DNA from: Solibacteraceae bacterium
GTDB lineage: Bacteria; Acidobacteriota; Terriglobia; Bryobacterales; Bryobacteraceae
Assembly (NCBI GenBank): GCA_026984795.1
Contig: JALSRK010000052.1
Span: 62,001 to 126,000 of the forward strand
Reading direction: 5' to 3'
Length of the DNA stretch: 64,000 nucleotides
Positions 33,109 through 42,052 of the stretch are shown one piece after another. The stretch's first letter is position 1. Each line of letters begins with the position of its first letter. The notes under the pieces are model-generated. The model had not been told where the DNA came from, did no database searches, and saw only the letters and a list, made by a program, of their open reading frames with translations. A program made the translations under genes and the position numbers.

Positions 33109-35163
33109 TCACCGGCCCGGCGGCCACTCGCGCCAGCGGGGCAGCGAAACCGTAGTCCGGTAGTTCGAGTCGTTGTACTCCGGGTTCCGGACGGGCGCAT
33201 AAATGCGGCGGCCCTCGAACGGCCGGTCCTGGGTGTAGATCCAGACCTCCTGTTGGTCCCAGAGGATGATCTCGTCCCGGGGGTCGCCGGTGACGTCCAG
33301 CACCGTGAACGTATAGTCGGGGTGGCCGTCGTCGGGGAACATCACGACGCGGCGGAGATGCCCGTCGATCATGCCCCCTTCCTTCGGGTTGCCCGAGAGC
33401 ATGGCGAACTCGACGCCGTCGCCCCGCCAGTTGACCGGCAGCACCGGGCTGCCGGTATGGATCGGCTCGGCCTGGGCCACGATCTCGCCCTCGTAATTAA
33501 ATAATGTTACGATTCCAGGATTTTTCCAGAAATTGATAGTCATTAACTCGAGCCCCGGCACGTCCGGCCGGTAATTGGCGATCGAAGGCGTCTGAGCGTG
33601 GCCGATGCGCACGTGCTTCAGCAGCTTCCCGTCGATGCTGAACATCAGAAACCCTTCGTCCGAGCCGCAGGCGTAGACCCGCACCGGGCCGTCCTCGCGG
33701 CCCGAGAAGTTGCCCATCACAATGCCGTCGGCGTGGTCGCGCAGCTCGCGGTCGTGGCTCCAGAGCTGCCGGCCGTCGCCGTCCCAGAGGGCGTAGCCGA
33801 TCGCCATCTCGTCCTTGCCGTCGCCGTCGATGTCGGCCGGGTAGGGGTAGTGGCCGAGCTGTCCCTGGCCCTTCCAGAGCAGCTTCAAAGCCTTATCGAA
33901 GATCCAGAAGTTGCGGTAGCGGTCCTTGATGAGGATCTCCCGCCGGTGGGGGTCCCCGCTGAAGTTGAAGAAGGCGATCGAGTCGCCGACCTCCATCTCG
34001 TAGGGCCGCATGCGGTTGTCCATAGGCGCTTCCGGCATCCAGGCCCAGGCTTCGAGCTTGCCGGTGGCGCCGTCGCGGATCTGGATCTTGAAGTCCTTGA
34101 CGAGGATCACCTCGTTCGCCCCGTCGCCGTCGATGTCGTGGATCTGGAACGGCGTGTCGTGGGCGATGACGTCGTTGTAGGGATCGGGGCGGCCCAGCGA
34201 CCAAAGCAGCTTCCCGTCGAAGGTGAAGGCGGCCAGCGAGGAGATGCTGGCGAAGGAGTTGCGGTAGACCTTGCGGACGTTCTGGGCGATGAGCATGTCG
34301 ATCCGCCCGTCGCCGTCGAGGTCGCCGAAACGCGCGTTGCGCCCGGCGCCCCAGGGCGCGATGCGGAACTTCTTCCAGAGTTTCGGCTTCGGGTTTTCGG
34401 CCCGCAGCCGCGCGAGCTCCGCCTCCCGCGCCTCGATGCGCCGCCGGATTTCGCGCTCGTTCGCATCGCTCGTCGTAACCACGAAGTCCATGAACCGCGC
34501 CGGGACGTTCGCCGTGACGCCGGCCTTGCCTTTGAGAATCTCGCCGTCGTCGGCCTCGATGAGCAGCTTGCCGTCGATGTAGGCCCGGATGCGCGAACCC
34601 TGGTTCTCCACCCGCAGGGTGTAGTAGCGCTTCACGCCGTAGGGGAAGTCCGCCTCGCCCAGGTCTTTCCATTCGGCGACGCGGAAGCGCTTCTCGAGCG
34701 GCAGCCGCAGGCGCAGGAAGGCTCTGTCGCCGCCGGTGATGCCGAACAGGTAGTAGTGGCGGTTCGTGCGGTAGCGGAAGACCACGCCGGCCATGTCTTT
34801 CTTCAGCAGCGGCCGGACCTTGACCTCCACCGTGTAGTCCGACCACTCCGGATCCCCGACCACCATCGTCGGGTTCCACAGCTCCGGGTCGTCGTGCAGC
34901 GTGTGCTGCTCTAGATACGGCTTGCCGTCTTCGTCGCCGGCCAGCCAGGCGTCGTCGTGGCAGATGACCTTTTCCCAGGGATCCGTCGGGACGCCGCGGT
35001 GCGGCAGGTAGTGGTACTCCTGGATGGCGTTGGTCAGCCCCTTGATGGGAGCCGAGAATATGCGGGGCGGGAGCTTCGAGAAATCGTCGCGGAACAGCTC
35101 CGCCGCCGGGGCGGATGCCGCCGCGAGCCACAAGCAAGCGAAGACGATTCCGGTTGCGCGCAT
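33109..35163 (-). CDS. secreted FG-GAP/VCBS protein with an N-terminal concanavalin-like domain
   Basis: This 684-residue protein has a signal peptide (MRATGIVFACLWLAAASAPAA). A jelly-roll region of the LamG/DUF1080 sort follows at about 75-230 (WSDYTVEVKVRPL, AGVVFRYRTNRHYYLFGI, RIRAYIDGKLLIEADDG), and then an FG-GAP propeller with calcium motifs GDLDGDGRIDMLIA (about 282), HDIDGDGANEVILV (about 333) and ADIDGDGKDEMAIG (about 442). The C-terminus ends in SNYRTTVSLPRWREW. The architecture suggests a carbohydrate-binding or polysaccharide-degrading extracellular protein; no catalytic site is recognisable. Confidence 0.8.
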   Translation of the reverse strand: MRATGIVFACLWLAAASAPAAELFRDDFSKLPPRIFSAPIKGLTNAIQEYHYLPHRGVPTDPWEKVICHDDAWLAGDEDGKPYLEQHTLHDDPELWNPTMVVGDPEWSDYTVEVKVRPLLKKDMAGVVFRYRTNRHYYLFGITGGDRAFLRLRLPLEKRFRVAEWKDLGEADFPYGVKRYYTLRVENQGSRIRAYIDGKLLIEADDGEILKGKAGVTANVPARFMDFVVTTSDANEREIRRRIEAREAELARLRAENPKPKLWKKFRIAPWGAGRNARFGDLDGDGRIDMLIAQNVRKVYRNSFASISSLAAFTFDGKLLWSLGRPDPYNDVIAHDTPFQIHDIDGDGANEVILVKDFKIQIRDGATGKLEAWAWMPEAPMDNRMRPYEMEVGDSIAFFNFSGDPHRREILIKDRYRNFWIFDKALKLLWKGQGQLGHYPYPADIDGDGKDEMAIGYALWDGDGRQLWSHDRELRDHADGIVMGNFSGREDGPVRVYACGSDEGFLMFSIDGKLLKHVRIGHAQTPSIANYRPDVPGLELMTINFWKNPGIVTLFNYEGEIVAQAEPIHTGSPVLPVNWRGDGVEFAMLSGNPKEGGMIDGHLRRVVMFPDDGHPDYTFTVLDVTGDPRDEIILWDQQEVWIYTQDRPFEGRRIYAPVRNPEYNDSNYRTTVSLPRWREWPPGR

Positions 35164-35265
35164 ACCGCCCTGATTCTATACCCGCCGCCGTGGCGGGGAG
35201 CGCAGGCGTCCTGCCCCCTGCCGCCGGGCCGGATTGCTACACTTGCCTCGAATACAGGAGGTCTC

Positions 35266-36861
35266 ATGAGCAGCAAACTCTCGCGCCGGGATCTGATCCG
35301 TGGTTGCGCCGCCGCCCCCGCCGCGGGGCTGGCCACCGGGGCGCAGGCGGCCGAACGGGCGCAGACCGAATACCGCACGTACTTCGGTGATCTGCACAAC
35401 CACAACCAGGTCGGCTACGCCCGGGGCACGCTGGAGCGCACCTTCGAGATCGCCCGCAACCATCTCGACTTCTTCGCCTTCACTCCCCACGCCTACTGGC
35501 CCGACATCGGCTCCTACGACGGCCGGATCGAATACAAGTGGAAGAACGGCTTCATCGTCGCCAAGGGCCGCTGGCCGGACGTCGTCGAGCTGGCGCGCCG
35601 CTACGACGAGCCGGGCAAGTTCGTCACCATCCTCGGCTACGAGCGCCACGGCGCCGCCGAGGGCGACTATCACATCCTCTACCCGGATCTCGAGGGCGAC
35701 TACGAGCTCATCGAAGACCTCGGCGAGCTGCAGCGCTTCGCCCGCAAGCGGGGCTGCATCCTGGTGCCGCACCATCCGGCCAACCGCCTCGGCCACCGCG
35801 GCATCGACGCGAGCAAAGTGGACCCCGCCGTCTCGCCCGTGCTCGAGATCTACTCGGAATGGGGCTGCGCCGAGCACGACCGCGCCCCCCAGCCCTACAA
35901 GCGCCACACCGAAGGCGGCCGCTGGACGCGCCATACCTTGCAGCACTACCTCTCCCAGGGCCTGCGCTTCGGCGTCGTCGCCAGCACCGACGACCACCTC
36001 GGCTACCCGGGGGCCTACCGCGAGGGACTGGCGGCGGTGAAGGTCCGCGAGCTGACCCGCGAGGCGATCTTCGACGCCCTCCGCAGCCGCCGCTGCTATG
36101 CCGTGACCGGCGACCGCATCGAGCTGGACTTCTTCCTCAACGGCCGCATCATGGGCCAGGAGACGGCCTTCTCTTCAAAGCGCCGCCTCGAGGCCGCCGT
36201 GCGGGGCTGGGACGCCATCGACCGCGTCGAGGTGCTCAAGAACGGCCGGGTGATCCACCGCGACTTCCCCATCGACCGCGTCCCCGGCCGCGCGAGCTGG
36301 AACCGGCCTGTCGTCGTGCGCTTCGAGTACGGCTGGGGGCCGTGGCCGGCCCTCGGCTGGAGCCGCACCGCCGACTGGGACTTCACCATCTCGGTGGCCG
36401 GCGGCAGGATCGAAGCCCTGCAGCCCTGCTTCGCCACCGGTCCGCTGGACGAGTTCCGCCGCGACAAGATCCTCCAGCGCAGCGAGCGGCACGTCCGCGT
36501 CCAGTCCTTCACCGCCCTGAAGCAGCAGGTGGACGACTACTCGCAGAAGGCCGTCGCACTGCGGATTTCCGGCTCGCCGGAGACGAAGATCACCGTCCAG
36601 TGCAAGAAGCCCCGGCCCTGCTCCCTGACGCAGACCTTCGCCCAACTGGCCGAGTCGAACGAGATGCTCTTCACCGCCCCGTTCCCCTGGGAGTCGGCCA
36701 TGCTCCACCGGCTGGTCTTCTCCGAGCACTACGAGACCCGGTTCGAGCTCGAGGACGAAGGCGCGGGCGAGGCCGTGGACTGGTACTACGTCCGGGTCTT
36801 CCAGACCAACGAACAGATGGCCTGGTCGAGCCCGATCTGGGTGGAGAAGCGCGGGGCCTGA
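35266..36861 (+). CDS. Tat-exported PHP-type metallohydrolase (DUF3604/CehA-McbA-like)
   Basis: This 531-residue protein has a Tat leader LSRRDLIRGCAAAPAAGLAT and the PHP-type metal motif FGDLHNHNQVGYARG (about 42), with DFFAFTPHAYWP (about 70), LVPHHPANRLGHRG (about 166) and VASTDDHLGYPG (about 240) supplying the other His/Asp ligands. The C-terminal half (about 290-525) is beta-rich. Related enzymes hydrolyse esters or phosphoesters. The open frame extends far upstream, but the ATG at 35266 has AGGAGGT just before it and begins at the leader. It is divergent from the FG-GAP gene. Confidence 0.82.
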   Translation: MSSKLSRRDLIRGCAAAPAAGLATGAQAAERAQTEYRTYFGDLHNHNQVGYARGTLERTFEIARNHLDFFAFTPHAYWPDIGSYDGRIEYKWKNGFIVAKGRWPDVVELARRYDEPGKFVTILGYERHGAAEGDYHILYPDLEGDYELIEDLGELQRFARKRGCILVPHHPANRLGHRGIDASKVDPAVSPVLEIYSEWGCAEHDRAPQPYKRHTEGGRWTRHTLQHYLSQGLRFGVVASTDDHLGYPGAYREGLAAVKVRELTREAIFDALRSRRCYAVTGDRIELDFFLNGRIMGQETAFSSKRRLEAAVRGWDAIDRVEVLKNGRVIHRDFPIDRVPGRASWNRPVVVRFEYGWGPWPALGWSRTADWDFTISVAGGRIEALQPCFATGPLDEFRRDKILQRSERHVRVQSFTALKQQVDDYSQKAVALRISGSPETKITVQCKKPRPCSLTQTFAQLAESNEMLFTAPFPWESAMLHRLVFSEHYETRFELEDEGAGEAVDWYYVRVFQTNEQMAWSSPIWVEKRGA

Positions 36862-36868
36862 GAGCCGG

Positions 36869-38596
36869 CTACCGGAGCGCCGCGGCGACGGCGTCCCGCA
36901 ACCGCCTCAGCCCGGCCGCCACGTCGCGGCCGAGATGCGCCCGCAGCGCCCGGCGGCCCCTATCCACCAGCACCTGGAAGTCGCCCCGGGCCTGGGCCGC
37001 CTTCACCACGCCGAAGGAATATTTGCGCCCCGGGATGCCGACGTAGACCGGATCGTCGCAGGTGATCTGCAGAAACACTCCGGTGTTGGGCCCCGCCTTG
37101 TAGGCCTGCCCGGTCGAGTGCAGGAACCGCGGTCCGAAGCCCAGGCAGGTAGCCGCGCCCTTCTTGTCCCGGACCAGGCGCCGGATGCCGGTGAGGATCT
37201 CCTCGTGCTCGGCGTTCCTCTCGACGTAGGCGAGCAGCGCGAAGTAGTCGCGGTAGCCGAGGCGGCCCAGGTGCGCCCGCAGCAGCCCTTCCAGCGTGCG
37301 GTCGCCCCCGGCCACGGCTTCGATGGTGCCCCGGTTGTAGACGTCGGCGTAGAGGGCGATCTCGCCGTCCCAGTAGAACGGTGATTCTTCGGGGAACCGC
37401 CCCTCGCGCTCGTAGGCGTCGGTCAGCTTCCTGGTCTCGGTCTTGGAGAACTGCACGTCCGGCTGGTCGAACGGGTTCACGCCCATGACGGCCCCGGCCA
37501 CCGCGGTGGCGATCTCCCAACGGAAGAACTCCTGGCCGAGGTCGTAGACGTCGTTCACCGCGATGCGCACCACCGGCTGGCCGGCTTCTTCGAGCCGTTT
37601 CACCGCCGCGTCCTGCCGGGCGCTGGGCTTGGACTCGAGCCGCAGGTAGACGAACAGCCGGTCGTCGCCGTAGAGCCGCGGCGCGCCCAGCGGCTCGCGG
37701 TCCACCGGGATGATCGCTTTGCCGCGCTTGCCGGTCGATTCGGCGATCAACTGCTCGAGCCAGGCGCCGAGATCGAAGATGCCCGGCGAGGCGATCAGCG
37801 TCAGTTTGTTCCGGCCCTGGCCGGCCAGCGCGCCGAGGATCACGCCGAGCGTCACACCCGGGTTCCGCGCCGGCGCCGGGTTGCGGCAGGCATCCACCAT
37901 CCGCTGGGCGCTCTTCAGCAACCGCGCCGTGTCGATGCCCATCGTGGCCGCCGGCACCATGCCGAAGTTCGACAGCGCCGAGAAGCGCCCGCCGATCTCC
38001 GGCACGCCGTAGTAGATGGCCCGGAACTCGGCCTCCTCGGCTTCGGCCTCGAGTTCGGAGCCCGGATCGGTGATGGCCACGAAGTGGTCGCCGGCGACCA
38101 TCGCTCCGACCTCCTGCTTCACCCGGTCGTAGAAGTACTCCTTGAAGACCGTCGGCTCGAGGGTCGTCCCGGACTTGCTGGCCACCAGGAACAGCGTGCT
38201 CTCCAAGTTGACTTTCGCTTCGACGGCTTTCACCTGGGCCGGATCGGTCGAGTCGAGGATATGCAGATCCGGGTAGCCCGGGGCGCTGCCGAAAGTGAGA
38301 GAGAGCACCTCCGGACAGAGGCTCGAGCCGCCCATACCGAGCAGCACGGCGTGGGTGAAGCCGGCCTCGCGGGCGTCCGAGGCGGCGTGCTCGAGATGTT
38401 CGGCCCCCGAGAGCTGGTCGCCGACGATCCGGAGCCAGCCGAGCCAGTTGTGCTCGTCGCGGCCGGTCCACAGCGTGGCGTCGCGCTCCCAGAGCCTTCC
38501 CGTGCCCCGGGCGGCGTCCCAGGCGCGCAGTTGCTCACGCACCAGGGAAGCCAGCGGGCGGGGAAGAGTGTAAGACTGCGGGTTCAATGCGCTCAT
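36869..38596 (-). CDS. pgi: glucose-6-phosphate isomerase
   Basis: This 575-residue protein is built of two SIS domains: LLGMGGSSLCPEVLSL (about 85), VASKSGTTLEPTVFKE (about 138), EIGGRFSALSNFGMVPA (about 200) and a catalytic-region LHSTGQAYKAGPN (about 500). It interconverts glucose-6-phosphate and fructose-6-phosphate. It belongs to the long form that is often fused to or adjacent to transaldolase; no transaldolase is fused here. It is 86 nt downstream of the multiheme cytochrome gene on the same strand and convergent with the PHP gene (7 nt gap). Confidence 0.93.
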   Translation of the reverse strand: MSALNPQSYTLPRPLASLVREQLRAWDAARGTGRLWERDATLWTGRDEHNWLGWLRIVGDQLSGAEHLEHAASDAREAGFTHAVLLGMGGSSLCPEVLSLTFGSAPGYPDLHILDSTDPAQVKAVEAKVNLESTLFLVASKSGTTLEPTVFKEYFYDRVKQEVGAMVAGDHFVAITDPGSELEAEAEEAEFRAIYYGVPEIGGRFSALSNFGMVPAATMGIDTARLLKSAQRMVDACRNPAPARNPGVTLGVILGALAGQGRNKLTLIASPGIFDLGAWLEQLIAESTGKRGKAIIPVDREPLGAPRLYGDDRLFVYLRLESKPSARQDAAVKRLEEAGQPVVRIAVNDVYDLGQEFFRWEIATAVAGAVMGVNPFDQPDVQFSKTETRKLTDAYEREGRFPEESPFYWDGEIALYADVYNRGTIEAVAGGDRTLEGLLRAHLGRLGYRDYFALLAYVERNAEHEEILTGIRRLVRDKKGAATCLGFGPRFLHSTGQAYKAGPNTGVFLQITCDDPVYVGIPGRKYSFGVVKAAQARGDFQVLVDRGRRALRAHLGRDVAAGLRRLRDAVAAALR

Positions 38597-38682
38597 CGAA
38601 TAGACTCCAATCCTTCAGGGTAGCGCTCTGCGAGGCTGTGGCACCCGCCTGGCCGCCGCGCCGGCGCCGGCTTCCCCCGGCT

Positions 38683-41481
38683 TCACCGGTACGCGAACAG
38701 CATCGAGTACATGATCAGGCAGACCATCGTCAGCCCGATGAACAGCGCCAAGAACCCGAACCGCCGCCACAGCTTGGCGGTAATGTCGGGGGGCGGGGGC
38801 ATGAGGCACTCGTCGAGCTTGCCGCTTTCGACGAGCTGCCTGTACTCCCGCGGCCGGTCCTTCTTGAACTCTTCCAGCGGGACGCCGGTGAGGAATACCA
38901 CCGTGTCCATCGGGAACTTCTCCGGCCGGAAGTGTGTGTTGAAGAAATGCACGGTGAAAATGAAGCCGGTAGCCAGCAGCGCCTCGTCGCTGTGGACGAT
39001 GGTGGCGACGTTGATCATCCAGCCCGGCAACACCCGCGTGAACAGCTCGGGGAACCACAGGATGAGGCCGGTGGTGCCGATCACCGCCACACCCCAGAAG
39101 ACGGCGAAGTAGTCGAACTTCTCCCAATAAGTCCAGCGGCCGTACTCGGGCCGCGGCCCCTTGCCGACGAACCACTTCAGCGAGGCGACAAACTCGCGCC
39201 AGTCGCGGCGGTTGAACACCATGCTCTCCTCGTTGAAGATGAACTCCCGCCAGCTCTCCCCGCCGGCCCGCTTCTTGCGGACGAGGTCGACCAGGTGCAG
39301 GCCGAAATAAGTGAACGTGACCATGGCGCAGAACCGGTGGATCCACCCGGTGGACTCGAAGCCGCCCAGCAGCCCGGATAGGAACTGCGCCCAGCCCGTA
39401 TAGGAGAACTTCAGGATCATTCCGGTAAGCGCCAGGCCGAGGAAGCTGAAGATCACCATCAGGTGCAGATTCCGCTCGTGCCGGGAGAAGCGCCGCACGT
39501 ACACCCGGCCGTGCCCGTCGCCGCTCTCGGCCTGCACCGCCTTGCGGAACTCGAGCGACCGCGGCAGCCACAACAGCGTGTGGACCCAGGAGACCGCGAA
39601 CGTCCCGAGCAGCAAAGCGGTCATGCCCCAAAAGGCGAAGAACAGATAGGGATACTTCTCCGGGTCGTGGTGCGTGGCGTGCGTGAGGTAGCCGGCGAAG
39701 CGGCGGTGCGACTGCGGGTGGCACCGGCCGCAGGTCTTGACGATGTTCTCGCGGCTCAGGTGCGAGCGCGGGTCGCTCACCGGCAGAATGTCGTGGGAGC
39801 CGTGGCAGTCGTAGCACTTCGCCGCCCGCTCGAAACCCAGCCGCGACGTCTTGCCATGGAAGGTCTCGAAATAGCTCTCGGTGATCCGCTTGTGGCAGCG
39901 GCCGCACTGGTCCATGATGTGGAACCGGAAGTCGGTCCGGTCGGTGCGTTCGATGTCGTGGGCCGAATGGCACTGCTCGCAAGTGGGCAGTTCTTCCGGC
40001 GGCCGGTTGGATACCTTCGTCGAGTGGATGCTTTGCTCGAACAGCTCCATGATGCCGTGATGGCACCGGCCGCACGTCGATGCGATATTCGCCCGATTCA
40101 CCGACGAGCGCGGATCAGCGGCCGGCAGTTCGCGGTGGGCCGTGTGGCAGTCGGCGCAGTTCGCGGTTACCGTCAGGCCGCTCTCGAGCAGCCCTTTCGC
40201 GTGGATGCTGTCCAGGTAGTGCTCCACCGGAGAATCGGTCTGCTCGTGGCGCCGCACGGCGGCTTTTTGGCCGGCGCGGTGGCACTGGGCGCACAAGGCG
40301 GGCACGTTACGGGAAAAGGTGGGTGACTTCGGCTGGCTCTTGCTCAAGATGCCGTGGGTCCCATGACAATCGGTGCAATACGGGGCGTCTGGGCTGCCCT
40401 TGGCATAGAGCTGACCGTGGATGCTCTCCTCATACTGGCTGACGATCTCGGCGTGGCAGATGGAGCAGTCCACCTTTTCGGCCACCGTGTCGCAGGGCCG
40501 GGCGTGGGTCGGCGTGGCCCCGGTGTGGCATTGCACGCAGGCGGTGCGGGAATGGCGCGAGCGGACAAGCTGGTCCTCGTGGACGAACAGGGAGATCGTC
40601 CGGCCGCCCCGGGTCACCGACAGATTCGGGTCGCCGTGGCAGCGCATGCAGTCGCGGTTCGCTACGCCCTCCTCGTAATAGACCTTGCGTATCTTGTGCG
40701 GCTCGTGGCAGTCCACGCAGGCCGGCACCACGTGGGGCTGCTTCTCCCAGAGCTCGCCCCGGATCACCTTCTGGTGCACGGCTTCGATATTGGCGTGGCA
40801 CTGCTCGCAGGTCTGGGCGATGCGCTCCTTGCTGATCGAAGATCTCGGATCGGTGTGGGGCAGGACGAAATGGGCGGTATGGCAGCTCGTGCAGACGGCG
40901 GTGACCGTGAGCCCCTTGCGGAACAACCCCTCGCCATGGATCGAGTCCATGTAGTTGGTGAGGATGTTCGTCTGCGGGATCCGGCGGGTTTCCGAAACCG
41001 GCGTTCCCTCGCGGTGACATTGCCCGCAAAGCCGGGGAATCTCCATGACCGAGATCGGGGACTTAGGATCGGACTTCGGCCGGACGTCGTGCGTCCCGTG
41101 GCAGGTCTTGCAGCTCGGGGCCAGCCGATCGCCTCTCGCCGCCGCCCGTCCGTGCAGGCTCTGGGCGAACTGCTCCTGGATGTCGGAGTGGCACATGCCG
41201 CAGTCCACCTTCTGGAGCTTTTCGGGGTGGGGGAACTCCACATCCATCAAGTCCATGTGGCAGCTCGTGCACTCCAGCTCGGCGTGAGGCGAGGCGCGCA
41301 GCGCAGCCTCGTTGTACGGCGGCGGTACCCCGGGCTCGCGCTTTCCCGTCCGCCGGCCCGGCTCGTGGCACATGGCGCATTGCTCGGATCCCGGCAGCGG
41401 CTCCTGTCGCTGGGCAAGCCCGGTGACTACGAACACCAGCGCTGTCAGCCCCAACAGTTCCGCCCTTCGCATCATCAGCAT
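38683..41481 (-). CDS. 19-heme c-type cytochrome fused to a cytochrome b domain (CbcL-like)
   Basis: This 932-residue protein has a signal anchor (residues 7-24) followed by 19 CxxCH heme sites, at Cys 35, 71, 94, 124, 152, 197, 225, 255, 278, 315, 339, 369, 397, 442, 470, 501, 526, 556 and 584. The C-terminal part (about 610-932) has five or six TM helices with His in SRHERNLH (about 668), WIHRFCAM (about 715), TIVHSDE (about 830) and FTVHFFNTH (about 844-850). This is typical of the HydC/FdnI diheme cytochrome b. Geobacter CbcL has the same order with far fewer hemes, so a quinol oxidase passing electrons to a periplasmic multiheme chain is expected. Heme spacing 94-225 repeats exactly at 339-470. 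Confidence 0.92.
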   Translation of the reverse strand: MLMMRRAELLGLTALVFVVTGLAQRQEPLPGSEQCAMCHEPGRRTGKREPGVPPPYNEAALRASPHAELECTSCHMDLMDVEFPHPEKLQKVDCGMCHSDIQEQFAQSLHGRAAARGDRLAPSCKTCHGTHDVRPKSDPKSPISVMEIPRLCGQCHREGTPVSETRRIPQTNILTNYMDSIHGEGLFRKGLTVTAVCTSCHTAHFVLPHTDPRSSISKERIAQTCEQCHANIEAVHQKVIRGELWEKQPHVVPACVDCHEPHKIRKVYYEEGVANRDCMRCHGDPNLSVTRGGRTISLFVHEDQLVRSRHSRTACVQCHTGATPTHARPCDTVAEKVDCSICHAEIVSQYEESIHGQLYAKGSPDAPYCTDCHGTHGILSKSQPKSPTFSRNVPALCAQCHRAGQKAAVRRHEQTDSPVEHYLDSIHAKGLLESGLTVTANCADCHTAHRELPAADPRSSVNRANIASTCGRCHHGIMELFEQSIHSTKVSNRPPEELPTCEQCHSAHDIERTDRTDFRFHIMDQCGRCHKRITESYFETFHGKTSRLGFERAAKCYDCHGSHDILPVSDPRSHLSRENIVKTCGRCHPQSHRRFAGYLTHATHHDPEKYPYLFFAFWGMTALLLGTFAVSWVHTLLWLPRSLEFRKAVQAESGDGHGRVYVRRFSRHERNLHLMVIFSFLGLALTGMILKFSYTGWAQFLSGLLGGFESTGWIHRFCAMVTFTYFGLHLVDLVRKKRAGGESWREFIFNEESMVFNRRDWREFVASLKWFVGKGPRPEYGRWTYWEKFDYFAVFWGVAVIGTTGLILWFPELFTRVLPGWMINVATIVHSDEALLATGFIFTVHFFNTHFRPEKFPMDTVVFLTGVPLEEFKKDRPREYRQLVESGKLDECLMPPPPDITAKLWRRFGFLALFIGLTMVCLIMYSMLFAYR

Positions 41482-41564
41482 CGCCGTCGCCTCGCGTGTT
41501 CGGTGCTCACCCGGACCGTGGCGTCTACGAAACGGCCAAACCAGGATATCCAGATGTCATTGTC

Positions 41565-41600
41565 ATTATATATGGCGCTGATCACATTAGTGACATCAGC
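41565..41600 (-). promoter_or_regulatory. candidate promoter and operator of the multiheme cytochrome gene
   Basis: The minus strand has an exact TATAAT (41565-41570), and no good -35. Where the -35 should be lies an imperfect palindrome, GCTGATCAC (41577-41585) versus GTGACATCAGC (41590-41600). That layout suits a regulator acting at the -35 position. The leader would be about 77 nt. Confidence 0.4.
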
Positions 41601-41689
41601 GTCCGCCCGAGGCCCCGGCATTGGGCGTGGACGGCGTGCCCGCGGCGGGAGGCCACGGGCGCGGGGTGAGCAGCATCGGGCGGGGAACG

Positions 41690-41970
41690 TCAGAAGACAT
41701 AGCTGATTCCTCCGTGAACTCCCGCCGTCCGCCGGTTTCGAACAGCCACGGGCGCCGGTGCAGATAATTGGCGTGGTAGCCCACGACGGAGGCCACCCCG
41801 TTCGGGGCGAGCTCCCAATTGAAGCCGTACGTCTGCTGCGTCCGCCCGATGCTCAAAGCCGACTACCGCCCGATCTCGCTGATGTCGCGTTAGTTGAATC
41901 CGGGCGGCGTCCCCAAGGCGTCGGTGGGATCGAGCTCCAGGTTCCCCGGCGATCCCCCGCCGTCGTTGAT
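41690..41970 (-). pseudogene. decayed 3' fragment of an outer-membrane protein gene
   Basis: One minus-strand frame reads a sensible beta-barrel-like sequence (LELDPTDALGTPPGFN, then RDISEIGR, then SALSIGRTQQTYGFNW and PNGVASVVGYHANYL). It is interrupted by TAA at 41890-41892 and TAG at 41863-41865, each one C-to-T change from a Gln codon. A shift to another frame near 41720 gives the ending GGISYVF-stop, with the terminal Phe typical of outer-membrane barrels. The upstream part of the gene is absent, replaced by the start region of the divergent reductase gene. The family cannot be named; a TonB-type or porin C-terminus is plausible. Confidence 0.45.
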
Positions 41971-41984
41971 CAGCCGGGGGCGGG

Positions 41985-42013
41985 TTGCGCAATCTCCCAA
42001 ATTCCGATATAGT
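41985..42013 (+). promoter_or_regulatory. sigma-70-like promoter of the nitrite/sulfite reductase gene
   Basis: TTGCGC (41985-41990) and TATAGT (42008-42013) are separated by exactly 17 nt. A direct repeat GATATAG (42006-42012 and 42018-42024, 12-nt period) overlaps the -10 and start site and may bind a regulator. Confidence 0.5.
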
Positions 42014-42052
42014 TTAGGATATAGGACATGGAGGGGCAGGGGAACTCGTACC

